Counted from the stretch's first letter, positions 18,774 through 28,553 are shown. The stretch: 64,000 nucleotides of DNA from Pseudomonas palleroniana (GCF_003031675.1 NZ_PYWX01000001.1:1-64000); one strand, 5' to 3'. The notes: generated from the letters alone by a model not told the origin. Made by a program: numbers and translations.

Positions 18774-19103
18774 ATGAGCCAGGGTATTGAGTTCAATCGG
18801 TTGATGTTGGATATGCGCTCCATGCAAATGGATGCCATGGCTCAACCGAAATCCGTCGCGCCCGCGCCGGAATTGGGCCAAAGCAGTTTTGCCGACATGC
18901 TCGGTCAGGCAATCAACAAAGTCAGTGATACCCAGCAAGCGTCGAACCAGTTGGCCACCGCCTTTGAAATCGGTAAAAGCGGCGTGGACCTCACCGATGT
19001 GATGGTCGCCTCGCAAAAGGCCAGTGTTTCCTTCCAGGCCTTGACCCAAGTGCGTAACAAGCTGGTTCAAGCTTATCAAGACATCATGCAGATGCCGGTT
19101 TAA
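18774..19103 (+). CDS. fliE: Flagellar hook-basal body protein FliE
   Basis: Small export-gate/rod adaptor, 109 residues, that links the MS ring to the rod and is the first protein exported by the flagellar type III system. The C-terminal half ([20 protein letters not shown] and [16 protein letters not shown]) is the conserved FliE signature. The N-terminal 35 residues are variable. An AGAGAGAAGG ribosome site precedes the ATG. First gene of the fliE-J unit; fliF starts 16 bases later. Confidence 0.95.
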   Translation: MSQGIEFNRLMLDMRSMQMDAMAQPKSVAPAPELGQSSFADMLGQAINKVSDTQQASNQLATAFEIGKSGVDLTDVMVASQKASVSFQALTQVRNKLVQAYQDIMQMPV

Positions 19104-19119
19104 GGACGAGATTTAAGTC

Positions 19120-20895
19120 ATGGCAGAAGCAGTCGTGGACAACGCACCCGCCAAGGCAGACGGCAAGCCGCCGCTGTTTGGCCTGTCGTTCCTGGAAAAC
19201 CTTTCCGAAATGACCATGTTGCGTCAGGTGGGCCTGTTGGTCGGCCTGGCAGCCAGCGTGGCGATTGGTTTTGCCGTGGTGTTGTGGTCGCAGCAACCCG
19301 ATTACCGGCCGCTGTACGGCAGTCTGGCGGGCATGGATTCCAAGCAGATCATGGAAACCCTCGCCGCCGCCGACATCGCCTACACCGTGGAACCCAACTC
19401 CGGCGCCTTGCTGGTCAAGGCCGACGACGTCGCCCGCGCGCGCATGAAGCTGGCTGCCGCCGGCGTGACGCCGTCCGACGCCAACATCGGTTTTGAGATC
19501 CTCGACAAGGACCAGGGCCTGGGCACCAGCCAGTTCATGGAAGCCACTCGCTACCGTCGCGGCCTGGAAGGCGAGCTGGCGCGTACCATCTCGAGCCTGA
19601 ACAACGTCAAGGGTGCCCGCGTGCACCTGGCGATCCCAAAAAGCTCGGTGTTCGTGCGTGACGAACGCAAGCCAAGCGCCTCGGTACTGGTCGAACTGTT
19701 TGCCGGTCGCTCCCTGGAGCCGGGTCAGGTCCTGGCGATCATCAATCTGGTGGCCACCAGCGTTCCAGAATTGAGCAAGTCGCAAATTACCGTGGTGGAC
19801 CAGAAGGGCAACCTGCTGTCCGACCAGGCCGAGAACTCGGCGTTGACCCAGGCCGGCAAGCAGTTCGACTACAGCCGCCGCATGGAAAGCATGCTCACCC
19901 AGCGTGTGCACAATATCCTGCAACCGGTGCTGGGCAATGACCGCTACAAGGCTGAAGTATCCGCCGATGTGGACTTCAGTGCCGTCGAGTCGACCTCCGA
20001 ACAGTTCAACCCCGACCAGCCCGCCCTGCGTAGCGAGCAGTCCACCAGCGAACAACGCACCGCCAGCAATGGCCCGCAAGGGGTACCGGGCGCCTTGAGC
20101 AACCAGCCTCCGGCCCCGGCGTCGGCACCGCAAACCACCGGTGGCGCTGCCGCGACTGCCGGCGCGATTCAGCCTGGCCAGCCGCTGCTGGACGCCAATG
20201 GTCAGCAGATCATGGACCCGGCTACCGGCCAGCCGATGCTCGCCCCGTACCCGGCGGACAAGCGTAACCAGTCCACCAAGAACTTCGAGCTCGACCGTTC
20301 CATCAGCCACACCAAGCAGCAACAGGGCAAAATCAACCGCCTGTCGGTGTCGGTGGTGGTCGATGATCAGGTCAAGGTCAACCCGGCAGACGGCGCGGTG
20401 ACCCGTGCGCCTTGGAGCGCCGACGAATTGGCGCGTTTTACCCGCCTGGTGCAGGACGCTGTCGGTTTCGACGCCAGCCGCGGTGACAGCGTCAGCGTGA
20501 TCAATATGCCGTTCTCCGCCGAACGGGGAGAGGTGATCGCCGATCCTGCGTTCTATACTCAGCCGTGGTTCTGGGACATCGTCAAGCAAGTGCTGGGCGT
20601 GTTGTTCATCCTGGTGCTGGTGTTTGGCGTGCTGCGTCCGGTGCTCAACAACATTACCGGCAATGGCAAGAAACAACTGGCCCTCGGTGGCAGCGACGTC
20701 GAGTTGGGTGGCATGGGCGGCCTGGATGGCGAACTGGCCAACGACCGCGTCAGCCTGGGCGGCCCGCAAAGCATCCTGTTGCCAAGCCCGAGCGAAGGCT
20801 ATGACGCTCAGTTGAACGCAATCAAAAGTCTGGTGGCAGAAGATCCGGGTCGTGTGGCCCAGGTCGTGAAAGAGTGGATCAACGCAGATGAGTGA
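19120..20895 (+). CDS. fliF: Flagellar MS-ring protein FliF
   Basis: Inner-membrane ring that founds the basal body, 591 residues. One membrane segment lies near residues 37-55 (VGLLVGLAASVAIGFAVVLW) and the second near 487-510 (VLGVLFILVLVFGVLRPVL). Between them are the periplasmic ring-building motifs (DSKQIMETLAAADIAYTV, SVFVRDERKPSASVLVEL) and a Gln/Pro/Ala-rich loop. The acidic C-terminal tail (VAEDPGRVAQVVKEWINADE) binds FliG. The gene overlaps fliG by 8 bases, which fits coupled synthesis of the two rings. Confidence 0.97.
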   Translation: MAEAVVDNAPAKADGKPPLFGLSFLENLSEMTMLRQVGLLVGLAASVAIGFAVVLWSQQPDYRPLYGSLAGMDSKQIMETLAAADIAYTVEPNSGALLVKADDVARARMKLAAAGVTPSDANIGFEILDKDQGLGTSQFMEATRYRRGLEGELARTISSLNNVKGARVHLAIPKSSVFVRDERKPSASVLVELFAGRSLEPGQVLAIINLVATSVPELSKSQITVVDQKGNLLSDQAENSALTQAGKQFDYSRRMESMLTQRVHNILQPVLGNDRYKAEVSADVDFSAVESTSEQFNPDQPALRSEQSTSEQRTASNGPQGVPGALSNQPPAPASAPQTTGGAAATAGAIQPGQPLLDANGQQIMDPATGQPMLAPYPADKRNQSTKNFELDRSISHTKQQQGKINRLSVSVVVDDQVKVNPADGAVTRAPWSADELARFTRLVQDAVGFDASRGDSVSVINMPFSAERGEVIADPAFYTQPWFWDIVKQVLGVLFILVLVFGVLRPVLNNITGNGKKQLALGGSDVELGGMGGLDGELANDRVSLGGPQSILLPSPSEGYDAQLNAIKSLVAEDPGRVAQVVKEWINADE

Positions 20896-21907
20896 TAATC
20901 GAGCCGCTGTTGCCAAGCTCACCCGGGTCGACAAGGCGGCGGTATTGCTGCTGTCCCTGGGTGAAACCGACGCCGCCCAAGTGCTGCGCCACATGGGCCC
21001 CAAAGAGGTTCAGCGCGTCGGCGTGGCCATGGCGCAGATGCGTAACGTGCACCGCGAGCAAGTCGAGCAGGTGATGAGCGAGTTCGTCGAGATCGTCGGC
21101 GACCAGACCAGCCTGGGCGTCGGCTCCGACAGCTACATCCGCAAGATGCTGACCTCGGCGCTGGGCGAAGACAAGGCCAACGGCCTGATCGACCGCATCC
21201 TGCTCGGCGGCAACACCAGCGGCCTCGACAGCCTGAAATGGATGGAGCCGCGTGCCGTTGCCGACGTGATCCGCTACGAACACCCGCAGATCCAGGCGAT
21301 CGTCGTGGCTTACCTCGACCCGGACCAGGCTGGTGAAGTCCTCGGCCACTTCGACCATAAAGTGCGCCTGGACATCATCCTGCGCGTGTCGTCGCTGAAC
21401 ACCGTGCAGCCGGCGGCATTGAAAGAACTCAACACGATTCTGGAGAAGCAGTTCTCGGGCAACTCCAACGCCTCGCGCACCACCTTGGGCGGTATCAAGC
21501 GTGCGGCCGACATCATGAACTTCCTCGACAGCTCGATGGAAGGCCAGTTGATGGACTCGATCCGCGAGATCGACGACACCCTGTCCGGCCAGATCGAAGA
21601 CCTCATGTTCGTGTTCAACAACCTCTCCGATGTCGACGACCGTGGCATCCAGGCGTTGCTGCGCGAAGTGTCCTCGGACGTTCTGGTGCTGGCGCTCAAG
21701 GGCTCCGACGACAACGTCAAAGAGAAGATCTTCAAGAACATGTCCAAGCGTGCGTCCGAACTGTTGCGCGACGACCTGGAAGCCAAAGGCCCGGTACGCG
21801 TCAGCGACGTGGAAACCGCGCAGAAGGAAGTCCTCACCATTGCCCGCCGTATGGCCGAAGCCGGAGAAATCGTTCTCGGCGGGAAGGGCGGCGAAGAAAT
21901 GATCTAA
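20888..21907 (+). CDS. fliG: Flagellar motor switch protein FliG
   Basis: C-ring protein, 339 residues, that carries torque. The N-terminal domain (LTRVDKAAVLLLSLGETDAAQVL) binds FliF. The middle has the EHPQ motif (RYEHPQIQAIVVAYL) for FliM binding, and the C-terminal torque helix carries charged residues (DDRGIQALLREVSSDVLVLALKG region). The ATG overlaps the end of fliF by 8 bases. It interacts with the stator proteins MotC/MotD encoded at 44.6-46.4 kb. Confidence 0.97.
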   Translation: MSDNRAAVAKLTRVDKAAVLLLSLGETDAAQVLRHMGPKEVQRVGVAMAQMRNVHREQVEQVMSEFVEIVGDQTSLGVGSDSYIRKMLTSALGEDKANGLIDRILLGGNTSGLDSLKWMEPRAVADVIRYEHPQIQAIVVAYLDPDQAGEVLGHFDHKVRLDIILRVSSLNTVQPAALKELNTILEKQFSGNSNASRTTLGGIKRAADIMNFLDSSMEGQLMDSIREIDDTLSGQIEDLMFVFNNLSDVDDRGIQALLREVSSDVLVLALKGSDDNVKEKIFKNMSKRASELLRDDLEAKGPVRVSDVETAQKEVLTIARRMAEAGEIVLGGKGGEEMI

Positions 21908-21917
21908 GGCGCGTCCC

Positions 21918-22682
21918 ATGTCGAGCAAAGATGAGGCGCCCAGCGATCTGATTCGCGCGCGGGACGTCGGCGGGTTCGATATCTGGTCGTTGCCCAGTTT
22001 CGATCCGCATGTACCGGAACCCGAGCCTGAGCCGGTCGAAGAGCCCCCCGTGCAAATGGAAGAAGTGCCGCTGGAGGAAGTCCAGCCACTGACGCTCGAA
22101 GAGTTGGAGGCCATCCGCCAGGAAGCCTACAACGAGGGCTTCGCGGCGGGGGAAAAAGACGGTTTTCGCAGTACCACTCTCAAAGTTCGCCAGGAAGCCG
22201 AGGCGGCGCTGAGTGTCCAGCTCGCCAGCCTGGAGCGCTTGATGAGCAGCCTGTTCGACCCGATCGCCGAGCAGGATTCCCAGCTTGAAAAAGCCATGGT
22301 CCGCCTGGTGGAGCACATGACCCGCCAAGTGATCCAGCGCGAACTGGTGCTCGACTCCAGCCATATCGAAAGCGTAATGCGCGAAGCCCTCAAGCTGCTG
22401 CCGTTGGGCGTCGGCAATGTGCGGCTGTACATCAACCCGCAGGATTTCGAGCAGGTCAAAGCCTTGCGCGAGCGCCATGAAGAAACCTGGCGCATCGTTG
22501 AAGACGCGACGTTGCAGCCTGGCGGTTGCCGGGTCGAGACTGAGCACAGCCGCATCGACGCGACGGTGGAAACCCGTATCACCCAGATCATGGCCAAGCT
22601 CTTCGATCAACTCCATGAGCAGGCCCTGCATCCGGCCGAACCTGACCTGAGCGTAGACCTGGACACCCCTGATGCGCCTTGA
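21918..22682 (+). CDS. fliH: Flagellar export ATPase regulator FliH
   Basis: Cytoplasmic regulator of the export ATPase FliI, 254 residues. The N-terminal third is acidic and Pro/Glu-rich ([13 protein letters not shown]). It is followed by the [14 protein letters not shown] glycine-bearing helix (residues about 74-83), then the V-ATPase subunit E-like C-terminal domain ([45 protein letters not shown]). The stop overlaps the fliI start by 11 bases. Confidence 0.94.
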   Translation: MSSKDEAPSDLIRARDVGGFDIWSLPSFDPHVPEPEPEPVEEPPVQMEEVPLEEVQPLTLEELEAIRQEAYNEGFAAGEKDGFRSTTLKVRQEAEAALSVQLASLERLMSSLFDPIAEQDSQLEKAMVRLVEHMTRQVIQRELVLDSSHIESVMREALKLLPLGVGNVRLYINPQDFEQVKALRERHEETWRIVEDATLQPGGCRVETEHSRIDATVETRITQIMAKLFDQLHEQALHPAEPDLSVDLDTPDAP

Positions 22683-24030
22683 TCGCACCAGCTTCGCCAA
22701 GCGCCTGGGCAGCTACGCCGAGGCCACCGAGTTGCCCGGCCAGCCGATCCTCGAAGGGCGCCTGTTGCGCATGGTGGGCCTGACCCTCGAAGCCGAGGGC
22801 CTGCGCGCCGCCATGGGCAGCCGCTGCATGGTGATCAACGACGACAGCTACCACCCGGTGCAAGTCGAAGCGGAAGTCATGGGGTTCTCCGGCAGCAAGA
22901 TTTTCCTGATGCCGGTCGGCAGCCTGGCGGGCATTGCCCCGGGCGCCCGCGTGGTGCCGCTGGCTGACACCGGGCGCTTGCCGATGGGCATGGGCATGCT
23001 CGGTCGCGTGCTCGATGGCGCCGGACGCGCCCTGGACGGCAAGGGCGGCATGAAGGCCGAAGACTGGGTGCCGATGGATGGCCCCACCATCAACCCGCTC
23101 AATCGCAACCCCATCAGCGTGCCGCTGGACGTGGGCATTCGCAGCATCAACGGTTTATTGACGGTCGGCCGCGGCCAGCGTCTGGGCCTGTTCGCCGGTA
23201 CGGGGGTGGGTAAGTCGGTCCTGCTGGGCATGATGACGCGCTTTACCGAGGCCGACATTATCGTGGTCGGGTTGATCGGCGAGCGGGGCCGCGAGGTGAA
23301 GGAGTTCATCGAGCACAGCCTGGGTGAAGAGGGCCTCAAGCGCTCGGTGGTCGTGGCGTCTCCAGCGGATGATGCGCCCTTGATGCGTCTGCGTGCCGCC
23401 ATGTATTGCACACGCATCGCCGAGTATTTTCGCGACAAGGGCAAGAACGTCCTGTTGCTGATGGATTCGCTCACTCGTTTCGCCCAGGCCCAGCGGGAAA
23501 TCGCCCTGGCCATCGGCGAGCCGCCAGCCACCAAGGGTTATCCGCCGTCGGTGTTCGCCAAGCTGCCCAAGCTGGTCGAGCGTGCCGGTAACGCCGAGGC
23601 GGGCGGTGGTTCGATCACCGCGTTCTATACCGTGTTGTCCGAAGGCGATGACCAGCAGGACCCGATCGCCGACTCGGCGCGAGGCGTGCTCGACGGCCAC
23701 ATCGTGCTGTCGCGGCGCCTGGCGGAGGAGGGGCACTACCCGGCCATCGACATCGAAGCCTCGATCAGCCGGGTGATGCCGGCGGTGGTCACGCCGGAGC
23801 ACATGGCCCGCGCGCAGCATTTCAAGCAGTTGTGGTCGCGCTATCAACAGAGCCGCGACCTGATCAGCGTCGGCGCCTATGTGGCCGGCGGGGATCGCGA
23901 GACCGACCTGGCGATCGCCCTGCAACCGCAGTTGGTGACCTACCTGCGCCAGGGGCTCAACGACAAAATCAGCATGGGTGAAAGCGAAGCGCACCTCGGC
24001 TCGATCTTCGCCCCGGCGCCAGGCGGCTAA
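22672..24030 (+). CDS. fliI: Flagellum-specific export ATPase FliI
   Basis: ATPase of the flagellar type III export apparatus, 452 residues, related to F1 beta subunits. The Walker A motif is [13 protein letters not shown] (near residue 180), followed by [12 protein letters not shown] and Walker [22 protein letters not shown]. The family ending ([17 protein letters not shown]) is present. It works with FliH and FliJ, which flank it. The ATG lies 11 bases inside fliH. Confidence 0.97.
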   Translation: MRLDRTSFAKRLGSYAEATELPGQPILEGRLLRMVGLTLEAEGLRAAMGSRCMVINDDSYHPVQVEAEVMGFSGSKIFLMPVGSLAGIAPGARVVPLADTGRLPMGMGMLGRVLDGAGRALDGKGGMKAEDWVPMDGPTINPLNRNPISVPLDVGIRSINGLLTVGRGQRLGLFAGTGVGKSVLLGMMTRFTEADIIVVGLIGERGREVKEFIEHSLGEEGLKRSVVVASPADDAPLMRLRAAMYCTRIAEYFRDKGKNVLLLMDSLTRFAQAQREIALAIGEPPATKGYPPSVFAKLPKLVERAGNAEAGGGSITAFYTVLSEGDDQQDPIADSARGVLDGHIVLSRRLAEEGHYPAIDIEASISRVMPAVVTPEHMARAQHFKQLWSRYQQSRDLISVGAYVAGGDRETDLAIALQPQLVTYLRQGLNDKISMGESEAHLGSIFAPAPGG

Positions 24031-24033
24031 GCC

Positions 24034-24483
24034 ATGGCCAGCACCCGCTCTTCACGCCTGGCGCCGGTGGTGGACATGGCCGAAAAGGCCGAAAAGACCG
24101 CCGCCCAGCGCCTGGGCTATTTTCAAGGCCAGGTCCGCCTGGCGGAAAGCAAGCTGGGCGACCTGGAGCGCTTTCGCGGCGAATACCAGCAACAGTGGAT
24201 CGAGCGCGGCAGCCAGGGGGTGTCCGGCCAGTGGTTGATGGGCTATCAGGGCTTTCTCAACCAGCTGGAGACGGCGGTCGCCCAGCAGCGCCAGAGCCTG
24301 GCCTGGCACCAGAACAACCTTGAGAAGGCCCGCGAAAGCTGGCAGCAGGCGTTTGCCCGGGTCGAGGGCCTGCGCAAGCTGGTGCAGCGCTATATCGACG
24401 AAGCACGGGCGATTGAGGACAAGCGCGAGCAAAAGTTGCTGGATGAGCTGTCACAACGTCTGCCCCGTCAGTCGCAGTATTAG
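24034..24483 (+). CDS. fliJ: Flagellar export protein FliJ
   Basis: Coiled-coil export component, 149 residues, that sits in the centre of the FliI hexamer and contacts FlhA. It is almost wholly helical and Gln/Glu/Arg-rich (RLGYFQGQVRLAESKLGDLERF; RLVQRYIDEARAIEDKREQK-type C-terminus). FliJ is poorly conserved, so position (3 bases after fliI), size and coiled-coil nature carry the call. It is the last gene of the fliE-J group; an 84-base gap follows. Confidence 0.88.
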   Translation: MASTRSSRLAPVVDMAEKAEKTAAQRLGYFQGQVRLAESKLGDLERFRGEYQQQWIERGSQGVSGQWLMGYQGFLNQLETAVAQQRQSLAWHQNNLEKARESWQQAFARVEGLRKLVQRYIDEARAIEDKREQKLLDELSQRLPRQSQY

Positions 24484-24567
24484 GTGTGGGGCTGCTCCTG
24501 CATTTGCCGAGATCGGGTTCGCCTGCTAAACCTTGTTACACATGGCCAATGACAAGGAAGCAGTCGT

Positions 24568-24873
24568 ATGTCGGTGACATCAGAAGTATCCCTGGATGGG
24601 AAGCAGTTGACGATCGCAATCAAGGGCCGATTCGATTTCGGCAGCCACCAGCATTTTCGTGAGGCTTACGAGCGTTTCTACAAGGTCCCCGACGCCTACA
24701 CCGTCGATCTGAAAGAAGCCACCTACCTGGACAGTTCGGCCTTGGGCATGCTGCTGTTGTTGCGTGATCACGCAGGCGGTGACGACTCGCAGGTCACACT
24801 GATCAACTGCAGTCCCGACGTGCGCAAGATCCTCGCCATCTCTAACTTCGACAAGCTGTTCGACATCAATTGA
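24568..24873 (+). CDS. hsbA: Anti-sigma factor antagonist HsbA (STAS domain)
   Basis: Single STAS domain, 101 residues. The phosphorylatable serine lies in YLDSSALGML, at Ser56. In P. aeruginosa the homologue switches partners by phosphorylation state: it binds the anti-sigma28 factor FlgM when unphosphorylated and the diguanylate cyclase HsbD when phosphorylated, linking swimming and biofilm. The next two genes encode its kinase/phosphatase HsbR and the phosphotransfer protein HptB, so the whole module is here. An AAGGAAGCAGTC ribosome site precedes the ATG. Confidence 0.88.
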   Translation: MSVTSEVSLDGKQLTIAIKGRFDFGSHQHFREAYERFYKVPDAYTVDLKEATYLDSSALGMLLLLRDHAGGDDSQVTLINCSPDVRKILAISNFDKLFDIN

Positions 24874-24887
24874 GAGTCCTGGCCCCG

Positions 24888-26588
24888 ATGTCCGAGCCGC
24901 TGACTGTCCTGATCGCCGAGGACAGCGATACCGACCGGCTGCTGCTGGCGACTATCTTGCGGCGCCAGGGGCATCACGTGCTCACCGCAGCCAACGGCGA
25001 GGAAGCCGTTGAGGTGTTTGCGCGTGAGCGACCTCAACTGGTGTTGATGGACGCGATGATGCCGGTGATGGACGGTTTCCTGGCTGCGCGGTGGATCAAG
25101 CAATTGGCGGGGGAAGCGCTGGTCCCCGTGATCTTTCTTACGTCCCTCAGCGAAAGCGCCGACCTGGCCGAGTGCCTGGATGCCGGCGGGGATGATTTTC
25201 TGCCCAAACCCTACAACCCACTGATCCTGGCCGCCAAGATCAATGCCATGGACCGTTTGCGGCGCCTGCAGGCCACGGTTCTTCAGCAGCGCGATCAGAT
25301 CGCCCGGCATCATGAGTACCTGCTGCAAGAGCAGCGGGTGGCCAAGGCGGTGTTCGACAAGGTCGCCCATTCGGGATGCATCAACGCCGCGCCGAACATT
25401 CGCTATCTGCAATCACCCTATGCGCTGTTCAATGGCGACCTGTTGCTGGCGGCGTACACGCCGTCTGGCGACATGCACGTGCTGCTCGGCGATTTTACCG
25501 GGCATGGCCTGCCTGCCGCCGTGGGTGCCATGCCCCTGGCGGAAGTGTTCTACGGCATGACTGCCAAGGGGTACGAGCTGGTGCAGATCCTGCGGGAGAT
25601 GAATGCCAAGCTCAAACGCATCCTGCCGGTGGACATGTTCTGCTGCGCCACCCTGTTGTGCCTGAGCGCACAGCGGCGCGTGGTCGAGGTGTGGAATGGC
25701 GGCATGCCGGAAGGTTATGTGCATGAGGTCGCGACGGGCAGGCGCACGCCGTTGATGTCACGCCACCTGCCGTTGGGTGTGCTGTCGGTGGAGGCGTTTG
25801 ATGATCGCGTTGAGGTCTTGCCCATGGCCCTCGGCGACCGGGTGTTTTTGCTCTCCGATGGCGTATTGGATACTGCCGACGCCAACGACCAACTGTTCGG
25901 CGCGGAGCGCCTGCAGCAGGTATTCGCCGCCAACCGCGAGCCCGACCGCCTGTTCGAAGAGATTGAACAGGCCCTGGCGGCCTTTCGTGGCGAAGCGCGC
26001 GATGATGTCAGCATGGTGGAAATCACCTTGCAGCCCGGCCAGCCGTTGCGTGCGGCCGAGCCCATATACGCCGACAGCAACCAGCCATGCCCCCTGGATT
26101 GGTCGGTGAGCTTCGAATTTCGCGCCCAGGCCCTCAAATGCTACAACCCCTTGCCTTACCTGTTGCAGCTGCTGCTGGAGATTCAGGGGCTGCGTGAGCA
26201 GAGCGGGGCGCTCTACAGCGTGATGGCCGAGCTGTATTCCAACGCGTTGGAGCACGGCGTGCTGGGCCTGGACTCGCAGCTCAAGCGCGACGCCCAGGGA
26301 TTCGCCGACTACTACCGTCAGCGCAATGAGCGCCTGGCGCAACTGGACAGCGGTCATGTGCGGGTACATATGCAAGTGATGCCGACCGCCACGGGCGGCA
26401 AGCTGATCCTGCGCGTCGAAGACAGTGGCCCAGGCTTCGACGTGGATCAGGTGCTGAAGCGGCCCCTGGATTTGGACCGTCTGTCTGGTCGAGGCTTGAG
26501 CCTGGTGCGCCAGCTGAGCAGCGATGTACGCTGGACGGACGGCGGGCGCAGTGTCTGCGTGGAGTTTTGCTGGAAGGCTCTGGCATAA
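24888..26588 (+). CDS. hsbR: Response regulator with phosphatase and kinase domains, HsbR
   Basis: Three-domain switch protein of 566 residues. Residues 1-120 are a receiver with Asp55 in VLMDAMMPVMDGF. About 190-390 is a PP2C/SpoIIE phosphatase domain (GDFTGHGLPAAVGAMPLAEVFY; FLLSDGVLDTAD; RDDVSMVEI). About 430-566 is an RsbW-type HATPase domain (YSNALEHGVLGL; VEDSGPGFDVDQ; SGRGLSLVRQL). The HATPase part should phosphorylate HsbA and the PP2C part reverse it, with the receiver fed by HptB. The ATG at 24888 is preferred; a TTG at 24870 would overlap hsbA. Confidence 0.88.
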   Translation: MSEPLTVLIAEDSDTDRLLLATILRRQGHHVLTAANGEEAVEVFARERPQLVLMDAMMPVMDGFLAARWIKQLAGEALVPVIFLTSLSESADLAECLDAGGDDFLPKPYNPLILAAKINAMDRLRRLQATVLQQRDQIARHHEYLLQEQRVAKAVFDKVAHSGCINAAPNIRYLQSPYALFNGDLLLAAYTPSGDMHVLLGDFTGHGLPAAVGAMPLAEVFYGMTAKGYELVQILREMNAKLKRILPVDMFCCATLLCLSAQRRVVEVWNGGMPEGYVHEVATGRRTPLMSRHLPLGVLSVEAFDDRVEVLPMALGDRVFLLSDGVLDTADANDQLFGAERLQQVFAANREPDRLFEEIEQALAAFRGEARDDVSMVEITLQPGQPLRAAEPIYADSNQPCPLDWSVSFEFRAQALKCYNPLPYLLQLLLEIQGLREQSGALYSVMAELYSNALEHGVLGLDSQLKRDAQGFADYYRQRNERLAQLDSGHVRVHMQVMPTATGGKLILRVEDSGPGFDVDQVLKRPLDLDRLSGRGLSLVRQLSSDVRWTDGGRSVCVEFCWKALA

Positions 26589-26618
26589 TCCGCCGATTCT
26601 TGATCAAGGAGCGAGCAA

Positions 26619-26963
26619 GTGGCTGAGATTCATCTGGACCCTGAAGTGCTGTCGGGTTTGCAGGACGTCATGGAGAGCGAGTACCCCAAGTTGCTCGACA
26701 CCTTCCTTGACGACTCGCAGAAGCGCGTCGAAGCCCTGCGCAAGGCGCGCGATGACGCCAAGGCGCTGGGGCGAATCGCCCATAGTTTCAAGGGCAGCAG
26801 CGGCAACCTCGGGGCGGTACGGTTGGCGCAGCTGTGCCAGCGGCTGGAAGTGGAGTCGGTTGGGGCGACGGCGGACCTGGGGGCGCTGGTGGATCAGATT
26901 GACCGTGAGTTTGCTCTGGTTCGGCCTATGTATGAGTCGGAGAAGCAGCGGTTTGGGCTTTAG
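26619..26963 (+). CDS. hptB: Histidine phosphotransfer protein HptB
   Basis: Small Hpt protein, 114 residues, with the phospho-accepting His55 in IAHSFKGSSGNLGA. In P. aeruginosa HptB collects phosphate from several hybrid kinases (RetS, PA1611, ErcS', SagS) and passes it to HsbR. The start is GTG behind an AAGGAGCGAG ribosome site. It follows hsbR by 30 bases, completing an hsbA-hsbR-hptB unit between fliJ and fliK. Confidence 0.88.
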   Translation: MAEIHLDPEVLSGLQDVMESEYPKLLDTFLDDSQKRVEALRKARDDAKALGRIAHSFKGSSGNLGAVRLAQLCQRLEVESVGATADLGALVDQIDREFALVRPMYESEKQRFGL

Positions 26964-27012
26964 CTGTTAAAGAAGCGTAAGTCGACGTCCTGCGCAGGCA
27001 CAGACACAAACC

Positions 27013-27028
27013 TGGCCCGACTCTTGCT
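27013..27028 (+). promoter_or_regulatory. sigma54-type promoter upstream of fliK
   Basis: TGGCCC-N5-TTGCT with GG (27014-27015) and GC (27026-27027) 10 bases apart, 51 bases before fliK. It separates fliK transcription from the hsb module. Confidence 0.8.
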
Positions 27029-27079
27029 CTACCTCCTGGCACAGCATCCCCGACCCCTGTGCAGTGGAGACCTTTACCT

Positions 27080-28420
27080 ATGCCAGTCGCCCCCAACTCG
27101 CTCCTCCAGGCTGCCCCCGCAGCCAAGCCTCAAGCGCCCGCCGCTACACCTGTGGCAGCTGCTGCGGCCCCGCAGGACAAGGGCCCTGGCTTTGCTCAAG
27201 TGTTCGCCAGCCAAGGTTCGAAGCCGTCGGTGAAGAGCGGTGACACCCCGACCCAATCCACCCGTGACAAGCCTTCGGTGAGCAGCGCCTCGTCGGTGGA
27301 TAGCAACGACAAGCCTGCCGCCAGCAAGCCAGCGGTTGCCGATAGCGGCAATCTCTTGCCTGCCAACCCGCCGGCCAAGTCCGATGACAGCGCCGGCAGT
27401 GACGACGCCAAGCCCACCGACCCGTCCCTGGTCCAGCAACCTCCTGTTGACCCCGTGGTCGACCCGGCGGTGATTGCCGCCGTCACACCGGTGGTAGCTG
27501 TGCCTGTTCCTGTGGAAACCCCGGCCCCTGCTGCCGCGGCCAAGGATGACAAGGCCCAGCCGGTGGTTGCCGCACCCGTCGCGGCGACGGATGACACCCC
27601 GCAGCCGGCGTTCGATCCGTCGGCCGACCCACTGGACTCGATGCCGACCGTGCGTTTGGCAATGGAGCAGGGCGGGCACGTGTCGGCCGGCAGCCAGGCG
27701 CCGCAGAAAACCCCATCGGCGCCGACCCAGGACCAACCGACCGCTGCGCAGAGTTTCGCGGCCGGCCTGGCGACAATGGTCGATCAACAGGCCACCAAGG
27801 ACAGCACCGATGGCGGTGACAAAGCCTTCAGCGGGCTGATCGACAGTGGCCTCAAGGATTTGAAAGAGGCCAGCAGTGATACCCGCGTCGATGACTTCGC
27901 CAACCGCCTGGCCGCGCTGACCCAGGCCGCCACGCCGAAAACGGCTAACGCCTTGCCGCCGGTGGCCAATGCGCCGCTGGCCATGCACCAGAGCGGCTGG
28001 ACCGAAGAAGTGGTCAATCGCGTGATGTACCTGTCCAGCGCCGGCCTCAAGTCGGCCGAGATCCAATTGCAGCCGGCAGAGCTGGGGCGCCTGGATATCA
28101 AGGTCAACATGACGCCGGACCAACAGGCTCAGGTCCAGTTCATGAGCGGCCATGCCGTGGTGCGCGAGGCCCTGGAAAGCCAGTCCGGACGTTTGCGGGA
28201 GATGTTTGCCCAGCAGGGCATGGGGCAGGTGGACGTCAACGTTTCCGACCAGTCCCGTGGCCAGGAGCAGCAGCAACAAGCTCAGGCTCAGGCCGGCTTG
28301 AGTGGCAGTGGCAGGCGCGGGGACAGCGGCGAGAGTAGTGGGCACATCGACGTGGCTGAAACAGCGGCGCCCGTCATTTCCAGCGTGATCGGGTCCAGCG
28401 CGGTTGATTACTACGCCTGA
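27080..28420 (+). CDS. fliK: Flagellar hook-length control protein FliK
   Basis: Secreted molecular ruler, 446 residues, that sets hook length and switches export specificity through FlhB. The first 300 residues are low-complexity (Ala/Pro/Asp/Lys/Thr-rich), as in other FliK proteins. The conserved C-terminal Flg_hook domain covers about 300-400 (SSAGLKSAEIQLQPAELG, VNMTPDQQAQVQF, VREALESQSGRLREMF), with a Gln-rich tail after it. The ATG at 27080 is preferred over a GTG at 27059. It has its own sigma54 site. Confidence 0.92.
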   Translation: MPVAPNSLLQAAPAAKPQAPAATPVAAAAAPQDKGPGFAQVFASQGSKPSVKSGDTPTQSTRDKPSVSSASSVDSNDKPAASKPAVADSGNLLPANPPAKSDDSAGSDDAKPTDPSLVQQPPVDPVVDPAVIAAVTPVVAVPVPVETPAPAAAAKDDKAQPVVAAPVAATDDTPQPAFDPSADPLDSMPTVRLAMEQGGHVSAGSQAPQKTPSAPTQDQPTAAQSFAAGLATMVDQQATKDSTDGGDKAFSGLIDSGLKDLKEASSDTRVDDFANRLAALTQAATPKTANALPPVANAPLAMHQSGWTEEVVNRVMYLSSAGLKSAEIQLQPAELGRLDIKVNMTPDQQAQVQFMSGHAVVREALESQSGRLREMFAQQGMGQVDVNVSDQSRGQEQQQQAQAQAGLSGSGRRGDSGESSGHIDVAETAAPVISSVIGSSAVDYYA

Positions 28421-28432
28421 TTCGTAACCAAC

Positions 28433-28454
28433 TGTGGGAGGGGCTTGCTCCCAC
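28433..28454. repeat. REP-type element between fliK and fliL
   Basis: GTGGGAG and CTCCCAC arms pair over 7 bp around GGGCTTG. Same element type as at 48991 and 57870. It starts 12 bases after the fliK stop and may stabilise the mRNA end or act as a weak terminator. Confidence 0.65.
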
Positions 28455-28487
28455 TTTGATGTGCTGGGCCTGCATGGCAGACAACTC

Positions 28488-28503
28488 TGGCATAACACTT
28501 GCT
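28488..28503 (+). promoter_or_regulatory. sigma54 promoter of the fliL operon
   Basis: TGGCAT-N5-TTGCT with GG (28489-28490) and GC (28501-28502) 10 bases apart, 50 bases before fliL. It should drive fliLMNOPQR-flhB. Confidence 0.87.
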
Positions 28504-28553
28504 CTTGCCTTTCCGTAGATCTATGAATCCCCGAATAGTGACGGATTATTGGC

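Noticed and set aside
24525..24555. sigma28-like sequence before hsbA (TAAACCTT then GCCAATGA)
   Set aside because: The spacing is one base short and the -10 box has two mismatches; not better than chance.
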